Shown here one piece after another: positions 57,279-64,000 of a stretch of DNA of 64,000 nucleotides; the first letter of the stretch is position 1; the number at the start of each line of letters is the position of its first letter. This DNA comes from Phyllobacterium sophorae. Its GTDB lineage: Bacteria; Pseudomonadota; Alphaproteobacteria; Rhizobiales; Rhizobiaceae. The position numbers and the translations under genes are program-made. Under the pieces are notes generated by a model. It saw only the letters and a list, made by a program, of their open reading frames with translations, was not told the DNA's origin and did not search any database. The stretch spans positions 434,001-498,000 of the forward strand of contig NZ_PGGM01000001.1 in NCBI RefSeq assembly GCF_003010965.1. The letters run 5' to 3'.

Positions 57279-58730
57279 ATGTCCATCCATGCCAACCAGC
57301 TATCTGTCTTTCCAGCCTTTTTCCGCGTGCGGAATGAAGTGCTTGTGGTTGTTGGCAATGGCGAGGAAGCGCTCAACAAGGCGCGGCTCCTGGCGCAGAC
57401 GAACGCGACGATACGCGTTGTTGCTGAGGAGCCCGAACCGGAATTGGCCGATTTTCTCCGTGAAGGCGGTCACGAACATCTCGTAGAAAAATTTGCTCCC
57501 AAGCATCTGACCGGCGCAAAACTGGTCTTCGTCGCCACCGGCGATGAAGACCAGGACGGGGCGGTCGCGGCTGAGGCACGCCGTCAGGGAATTCCGGTCA
57601 ATGTCGTTGACCGGCCCGACCTCTGCGATTTCTTCACGCCCGCTATCGTCAATCGTGCGCCACTCGCCATCGCCATTGGTTCGGAGGGTACAGGCCCTGT
57701 CCTTACCCAGATGATCCGCGCACGCATCGACGCGGCGTTTTCGCCGCGTCTCGGTGATCTGGCGCGTCTCGCCAATGCCTATCGGCCAGTGGTCGAGAAG
57801 CTGGTGAAAAAGGGTTTGCCGCGCCGCCTGTTCTGGCGCTCGTTTTTTTCCGGCGACGTCGCAAGCAATGTCTATAACAATGACTTGACTGGCGCCCATC
57901 AGGCTGCCGCCGGTCTGCTCGAAAGCCAGGACGAGCCAGAGGGCTATGTCTGGCTGGTTGGTGCCGGTCCCGGTGCCGAAGATCTTTTGACCCTGCGTGC
58001 CCACCGCGTGCTCATGGAAGCCGACGTCATCGTCTATGACGCGCTGGTCCCGGAGGCCGTCGTTGCCATGGGCCGCCGCGACGCGACCCGCCTTTCCGTC
58101 GGCAAGCGCAAGGGCTGCCATTCCAAGAGCCAGAGCGAGATCAACGATTTGCTCGTTGCTCTCGGCCGCGAGGGCAAGCGCGTTGTTCGCCTGAAGTCCG
58201 GCGATCCGCTGGTTTATGGCCGCGCCGGCGAGGAAATGGCCGCGCTGCGCAACGCCGGCATTGCCTTCGAGATCGTACCGGGCATCACCTCGGCCTTTGC
58301 CGCGGCTGCCGATATGCAATTGCCTCTGACTTTGCGCGGCGTGGCATCCTCCCTCGTGTTCACCACGGGTCATGACATGGCCGGTGAAGTACTGCCCGAC
58401 TGGGCGCGCCTTGCCATTTCAGGCGCAACGATCGCCGTATATATGGGCCGCAGCGTTGCCGCTTCCGTCGCCGAGCGGCTGATGCAGGCCGGGCTTCATG
58501 CCGATACCGGCGTTGCGGTCATCGAAAACGCAGGCCGCCCCGAACGGCGCATGTTCCATGGCACGCTCAACGATTTGCCGGCGCTGGAGCAGCGCAACGA
58601 TCTCGACGGTCCGGTCATGGTCGTCATCGGCGATGCTGTTGCAGGTGCCGCCATCGACAAGGCCGAGCCGCTTGCCGCACAGAACAAGAATCCCGTGGCG
58701 ACCCGCCACCTTGAAACCAATGCTGCCTGA
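57279..58730 (+). CDS. cysG: Siroheme synthase, CysG type
   Basis: The 483-residue enzyme combines precorrin-2 dehydrogenase/sirohydrochlorin ferrochelatase (residues 1-200, with VVVGNGEEALNKARLL) and SAM-dependent uroporphyrinogen III methyltransferase (about 218-460, with VWLVGAGPGAEDLLTLRA, the YDALV motif and GDPLVYGRAGEE). The product siroheme is the cofactor of CysI, encoded two genes downstream. It opens the plus-strand sulfur cluster (cysG-DUF2849-cysI-cysH-DUF934-FNR-fdx), where gaps are 18, 20, overlaps, 40 and 10 bases. Sulfur-responsive control is likely, but no operator is visible. Confidence 0.96.
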   Translation: MSIHANQLSVFPAFFRVRNEVLVVVGNGEEALNKARLLAQTNATIRVVAEEPEPELADFLREGGHEHLVEKFAPKHLTGAKLVFVATGDEDQDGAVAAEARRQGIPVNVVDRPDLCDFFTPAIVNRAPLAIAIGSEGTGPVLTQMIRARIDAAFSPRLGDLARLANAYRPVVEKLVKKGLPRRLFWRSFFSGDVASNVYNNDLTGAHQAAAGLLESQDEPEGYVWLVGAGPGAEDLLTLRAHRVLMEADVIVYDALVPEAVVAMGRRDATRLSVGKRKGCHSKSQSEINDLLVALGREGKRVVRLKSGDPLVYGRAGEEMAALRNAGIAFEIVPGITSAFAAAADMQLPLTLRGVASSLVFTTGHDMAGEVLPDWARLAISGATIAVYMGRSVAASVAERLMQAGLHADTGVAVIENAGRPERRMFHGTLNDLPALEQRNDLDGPVMVVIGDAVAGAAIDKAEPLAAQNKNPVATRHLETNAA

Positions 58731-58748
58731 ACGCGAAGGATCACGATC

Positions 58749-59063
58749 ATGAGTGTCAAAGTTCTCACCGCAAACCGCCTGACCGATGGTGAAGCCGTAT
58801 GGCTCGGCGCCAATGGCGAGTGGCTGGAACAGATCGACGGTGCGCTGATCGCCCGTCACGCCGAAGCGGTAAGCGCTCTTGAAGAGGCCGGGAAGGCAGC
58901 GATCAAGTCTAACCTCGTTATCGACGTCAATGTGATCGATGTTGAAGAGCGCGGCACAAACCTTTATCCGCTGCGCCTGCGCGAGCGCATCCGCCAGCTC
59001 GGCCCCACCATCCGTCTTGATCTCGGCAAGCAGGCTGAAAAGCCCAAAGCAACCGCCGCTTAA
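58749..59063 (+). CDS. DUF2849 protein of the cys cluster
   Basis: The 104-residue protein begins MSVKVLTANRLTDGEAVWLG and matches the DUF2849 family found next to cysI in Rhizobiales and other alphaproteobacteria. It has no membrane segment or signal. The function is unknown; its place between siroheme synthase and sulfite reductase suggests help with sulfite-reductase maturation or cofactor transfer. It lies 18 bases after cysG. Confidence 0.88.
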   Translation: MSVKVLTANRLTDGEAVWLGANGEWLEQIDGALIARHAEAVSALEEAGKAAIKSNLVIDVNVIDVEERGTNLYPLRLRERIRQLGPTIRLDLGKQAEKPKATAA

Positions 59064-59083
59064 CAGCTAAAGGCCCGCACAGA

Positions 59084-60754
59084 ATGTATCGTTACGATGA
59101 GTTTGATCACGCGTTTGTTTCGGCCCGCGTTGAGCAGTTCAAGGATCAGGTTGAGCGCCGTCTTGCCGGCGAATTGACGGAAGACCAGTTCCGGCCGCTG
59201 CGGTTGATGAACGGCGTCTATCTACAGTTGCATGCCTATATGCTGCGCGTCGCCATCCCCTATGGCACGCTCTCCAGCCGCCAGATGCGCAAGCTCGCCC
59301 ATATTGCCCGCCATTATGATCGCGGCTACGGGCATTTCACCACGCGCCAGAACCTGCAGTATAACTGGCCGGCGCTGAAGGACATGCCCAAGGTTCTTGA
59401 TGAATTGGCGTCGGTCGAGATGCACGCGCTGCAGACCTCGGGCAATTGCATCCGCAATGTCACTGCCGATCACTTTGCCGGGGCTGCTGCCGACGAGGTC
59501 GCCGATCCGCGCCCCTATGCGGAAATCCTGCGTCAGTGGTCGTCGATGCATCCGGAATTTTCCTACCTGCCGCGCAAGTTCAAGATTGCCGTCACCGGCG
59601 CCGAGCGTGATCGTGCTGCGATCCAGGTGCACGATATCGGCCTGCATCTGAAGAAGAACGATGCGGGCGAACTCGGTTTCGCGGTGTATGTCGGTGGCGG
59701 TCAGGGCCGCACCCCCATGGTTGCCAAGAAGATCCGCGATTTCCTCCCCGTCGAGGATCTGCTTTCCTACACGACAGCGATCATGCGCGTTTACAATCTG
59801 AATGGCCGCCGCGACAACAAGTACAAGGCGCGTATCAAGATTCTCGTGCACGAAACCGGCACGGAAGAACTGACACGTCAGGTCGAAGCCGAATGGCAGG
59901 TGCTGAAGGAAACCGACCTGAAGCTGCCGCAGAAGGACGTCGATGCCATCGACAGCTATTTCGCGCCGCCAAGCCTGCCCGTACGTCCGGAAGGCTGGTC
60001 GGGCCTTGCGGCCGCGCGCAAGGCCGATCATTCATTCTCCACCTGGGTCGATCAGAATGTGACGCCGCACAAGAATCCAGACTACGGCGTCGTGACCATT
60101 TCTCTGAAGCCCATCGGCGGCATCCCCGGTGATGCAACCGACGCACAGATGGACCTGGTTGCCGATATCGCCGAGAAATTCTCGCAGGACGAGATCCGCG
60201 TCAGCCATGAGCAGAACCTGGTTCTGCCGCATGTGGCGATCGCCGATCTGCGAATCGTCTATGACCTTTTGCTGACCGATGGTCTTGCGACCGCCAATGC
60301 CGGGCTGATCACAGACATTATCGCTTGCCCTGGGCTCGACTATTGCGCCCTTGCCAATGCACGGTCGATTCCCGTCGCCCAGCGCATCTCGGAACGGTTC
60401 GGCAAGCCGGAGCGTCAGGCGGACATCGGCGAACTGAAGATCAAGATTTCCGGCTGCATCAATGCCTGCGGTCATCACCATGTCGGCCATATCGGCATTC
60501 TCGGTGTCGAGAAGAAGGGCGAGGAGCTGTACCAGATCTCGCTCGGCGGTTCCGGGGATGAAATCTGCACCATCGGTGACATCACAGGACGTGGTTTCTC
60601 CTCGGAAGAAATCGTCGATGCGGTTGAAACCATTGTTGACCGTTATCTCGATATCCGCACCGACAAGGAAGAGAACTTCCTTGCCACCTACCGGCGTGTG
60701 GGCGCTGCACCGTTCAAGGATGCGCTCTATAGCGAGGCTGCAAATGCTGCTTGA
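59084..60754 (+). CDS. cysI: Assimilatory sulfite reductase, hemoprotein (ferredoxin-type)
   Basis: The 556-residue cytoplasmic enzyme reduces sulfite to sulfide with six electrons, using siroheme and a [4Fe-4S] cluster. The cluster and siroheme cysteines are visible as C-x5-C in CPGLDYCALAN and C-x3-C in KISGCINACGHH, with the earlier siroheme-region motif HFTTRQNLQYN near residue 85. Its size and adjacent ferredoxin genes point to ferredoxin rather than NADPH-flavoprotein as donor. A nitrite reductase is the closest alternative, but cysH and cysG beside it favour sulfite. The stop overlaps the cysH start. Confidence 0.93.
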   Translation: MYRYDEFDHAFVSARVEQFKDQVERRLAGELTEDQFRPLRLMNGVYLQLHAYMLRVAIPYGTLSSRQMRKLAHIARHYDRGYGHFTTRQNLQYNWPALKDMPKVLDELASVEMHALQTSGNCIRNVTADHFAGAAADEVADPRPYAEILRQWSSMHPEFSYLPRKFKIAVTGAERDRAAIQVHDIGLHLKKNDAGELGFAVYVGGGQGRTPMVAKKIRDFLPVEDLLSYTTAIMRVYNLNGRRDNKYKARIKILVHETGTEELTRQVEAEWQVLKETDLKLPQKDVDAIDSYFAPPSLPVRPEGWSGLAAARKADHSFSTWVDQNVTPHKNPDYGVVTISLKPIGGIPGDATDAQMDLVADIAEKFSQDEIRVSHEQNLVLPHVAIADLRIVYDLLLTDGLATANAGLITDIIACPGLDYCALANARSIPVAQRISERFGKPERQADIGELKIKISGCINACGHHHVGHIGILGVEKKGEELYQISLGGSGDEICTIGDITGRGFSSEEIVDAVETIVDRYLDIRTDKEENFLATYRRVGAAPFKDALYSEAANAA

Positions 60755-61495
60755 ATTCAACGAGAAAACCGTAGCGGATGAAGCGCGCGCGCTTGAAGCC
60801 CGTTACGGCAATCTCGAACCGATGGATGTGATCGAGCTTGCCATCGATCATCTGTTCAACGAGGAAATCGCCGTGGTTTCCTCGTTCGGAGCGGAGTCGT
60901 CGGTGTTGCTGCACATGATCGCACAGATAGATCGGGCGACGCCGGTGCTTTTTCTTGAAACGGGCAAGCATTTTCCGGCAACCCTGCGCTATCGCGACCA
61001 GCTGGTCGGCGATCTCGGCCTGACGGATGTGCATGACATTCATCCGCTGAAACAGAGCCTGAAGGACGAGGACCCGTTTGGCGCCTTGTCGATGACCAAC
61101 AAGGACCGCTGCTGCTACATCCGCAAGGTCGAGCCGATGGCGCGTGCCGTGGCCCCGTACCGGGCGTGGATGACCGGGCGCAAGCAGTTCCAGGCCTCGA
61201 CCCGTACAGCGTTGCCGGTTTTCGAGTCGGTTGGCGAGCGTGTTCGCATCAATCCGCTGGCCCACTGGACGTCGGCCGATCTGAAGGCCTATATGACCGC
61301 GCACGAACTTCCGCCGCATCCGCTGGTTGCCGAAGGCTACCGTTCGATCGGCTGCATGCCCTGCACGCAGCCGATCAAGGATGGCGAGGACGATCGCGCC
61401 GGCCGCTGGGCTGGCACGGACAAGACCGAATGCGGTATTCATCTGACCGGTCTTACCGATCAATTGAGCAATATTTCTCTGACGGATTCTAATTT

Positions 61496-61499
<4 letters not shown>
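60744..61499 (+). CDS. cysH: Adenylylsulfate (APS) reductase, CysH family
   Basis: The 251-residue enzyme reduces activated sulfate to sulfite with thioredoxin. It has the nucleotide-binding VSSFGAESSVLLHM near residue 43 and the catalytic TECGIH near the C-terminus. It also carries the cysteine pairs DRCCYIRK and GCMPC, the CC...CxxC signature of the [4Fe-4S] APS reductases. PAPS reductases lack those pairs, so APS is the likely substrate, as I recall for Rhizobium. It begins 11 bases inside the end of cysI and overlaps DUF934 by four bases. Donor side enzymes CysDN are not in the window. Confidence 0.94.
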
Positions 61500-63098
<1,599 letters not shown>

Positions 63099-63108
63099 GT
63101 AAAACCTG

Positions 63109-63456
63109 ATGAGCTCAGAATCCCTCTACATCCACGTCACCGATCAGCACGGCAAGCGCCATACGCTGGAAGCCCTCGAGGGTTTCCGCGTCATGGAGGT
63201 CATTCGCGATTGGGGTCTCGACATCAAGGCAGAATGCGGCGGCGCCTGCGCCTGCGGCACCTGCCATGTCTATGTCGATCAGGATTGGGCGGAAAAGCTC
63301 TACGAGCCGCAGGACGAGGAAATCGACCAGCTCGACGTGACCTTTCACGTCGAGGACAATTCCCGGCTCTCCTGCCAGCTGATCATGAGCGAGGAGCTGA
63401 ACGGCCTGGAAATAACCCTGGCTCCCGACACGCAAAAGGAAAGCGTAGCGGCCTAG
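63109..63456 (+). CDS. [2Fe-2S] ferredoxin, adrenodoxin type
   Basis: The 115-residue protein has the cluster motif C-x5-C-x2-C in ECGGACACGTCH and a distal fourth cysteine in RLSCQL, the adrenodoxin/putidaredoxin arrangement. It starts ten bases after the reductase stop, and the pair plausibly supplies electrons to CysI. The acidic surface (YEPQDEEIDQLDVTFHVED) is typical for interaction with a flavoprotein reductase. No terminator is obvious between its stop and the convergent L,D-transpeptidase. Confidence 0.93.
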   Translation: MSSESLYIHVTDQHGKRHTLEALEGFRVMEVIRDWGLDIKAECGGACACGTCHVYVDQDWAEKLYEPQDEEIDQLDVTFHVEDNSRLSCQLIMSEELNGLEITLAPDTQKESVAA

Positions 63457-63526
63457 ATCCCCACTGGCATCAGCAATGTGCGTGTCGAACCACGCACAGC
63501 AGCAATGCGGTAAAACTATTCAGCCG

Positions 63527-64000
63527 TCAGATCACCACGACACGTGCGCCGACCGGTACACGCGCGTACAAATCCATCACATGTTCGTTGACCATGCGGA
63601 TACAGCCATTGGATACGGCGCGTCCGATAGTCCAGGGTTCGGTTGTTCCGTGGATGCGGTAATAGGTATCGCGGCCGTTCCGGTAGAGATAGAGCGCGCG
63701 GGCACCGAGAGGATTGTTTCGCCCGCCCGCTACGCCTCCGGCGTACCGCGCATATTTCTCCGGCTGGCGCCGGATCATGTTCTTGGTTGGCATCCAGCGC
63801 GGCCATTTTTCCTTGCGGCCAACTCTGGCAACGCCGTGGAAGGCGCGGCCAGCCCGCCCGACGCCTATACCGTAGCGGCGCGCGGTGAATTCGTCTTCAA
63901 TCAGGTAAAGAAACCGGCCGCGCGGGTCGATTACCACTGTCCCCGGCCTATAGGATGAATCGAAGAAAACATATTGCGGCCGGTACTCCGGATCGAGGAC
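63527..64000 (-). CDS. L,D-transpeptidase (YkuD), partial
   Basis: The frame runs off the right edge of the window, so the N-terminus and any signal peptide are not seen; 157 residues are visible. It has the YkuD catalytic pattern with YYRIHGTTEPWTIGRAVS and the active-site cysteine in SNGCIRM, followed by a C-terminal valine-rich strand. These periplasmic enzymes form 3-3 cross-links in peptidoglycan or attach lipoproteins and outer-membrane proteins to it. Rhizobiales have many copies. It converges with the ferredoxin gene, 70 bases apart. Confidence 0.9.
   Translation of the reverse strand, partial: VLDPEYRPQYVFFDSSYRPGTVVIDPRGRFLYLIEDEFTARRYGIGVGRAGRAFHGVARVGRKEKWPRWMPTKNMIRRQPEKYARYAGGVAGGRNNPLGARALYLYRNGRDTYYRIHGTTEPWTIGRAVSNGCIRMVNEHVMDLYARVPVGARVVVI

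Overview
The window is a chromosomal stretch of a GC-rich alphaproteobacterium of the Hyphomicrobiales (Rhizobiales). The aroA, glk, mgsA, rpsA and cys-cluster products read like Brucella/Phyllobacterium/Mesorhizobium-group proteins, and typical Rhizobiales genes are present: the FYDLN-domain acidic protein, DUF882, DUF2244, DUF2849, DUF934 and a y4hA/ChaA-type antiporter. A Phyllobacteriaceae or Brucellaceae genome is the best guess; the genus is inference. About 90% is coding, mostly housekeeping. I see no prophage, CRISPR array, integrase or insertion sequence.

Layout. 1-8.4 kb: the 3' end of a large outer-membrane beta-barrel gene, a CPA2 antiporter with a cyclic-nucleotide-binding tail, a ChaA-like Ca2+/H+ antiporter, a sugar-nucleotide epimerase and two LysE-type exporters. 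8.5-13.7 kb: tRNA-Leu(CAG) and a minus-strand run mgsA, glk, ABC exporter, dapB, gpmA. 13.8-24.4 kb: mepA, an alcohol dehydrogenase, an AT-rich DUF3800 gene that looks acquired, an SDR/queG/GST operon, uppP, an NDUFA9-like SDR, an orphan LacI regulator and a six-helix membrane protein. 24.5-29.7 kb: aroA, a small membrane protein, CMP kinase fused to an N-terminal membrane domain, rpsA, then the FYDLN protein and tRNA-Ala(GGC). 30-40.4 kb: an accessory-flavoured section with regulators facing or beside their likely targets (TetR/NIPSNAP, LysR/two SDRs, ArsR/SRPBCC), DUF882, a DMT transporter, a YHS-like/OsmC pair and an SDR lacking the usual active-site Tyr/Lys. 40.4-47.8 kb: a possible small RNA, kdpDE without kdpFABC, a Dabb protein, an Ada-like methyltransferase, DUF2244, nth and a CysZ-like membrane protein. 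47.9-56.7 kb: adenosine kinase, a VapBC-type toxin-antitoxin pair, a TRIC channel, grpE, hrcA, and the plus-strand run rph, VOC, rdgB, hemW, rsmI, yraN. 56.7-57.3 kb holds a decayed VOC gene. 57.3-63.5 kb is a complete assimilatory sulfate-to-sulfide cluster: cysG, DUF2849, cysI, cysH, DUF934, ferredoxin-NADP reductase, ferredoxin. The window ends inside an L,D-transpeptidase gene.

How genes work together. In the sulfur cluster CysG makes siroheme for CysI, CysH (APS-reductase type) makes sulfite, CysI reduces it to sulfide, and the adjacent reductase and ferredoxin probably deliver electrons. hrcA and grpE form a heat-shock block. uppP, mepA, the DUF882 protein and the L,D-transpeptidase serve the cell envelope.

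No clearly new multi-gene system stands out. The most unusual items are the membrane domain on CMP kinase, the possible structured RNA near 40.7 kb, the kdpDE pair without its transporter genes, and the small frame ahead of kdpD. Start sites were chosen from Shine-Dalgarno spacing, start-stop overlaps and remembered family N-termini; no database search was possible.
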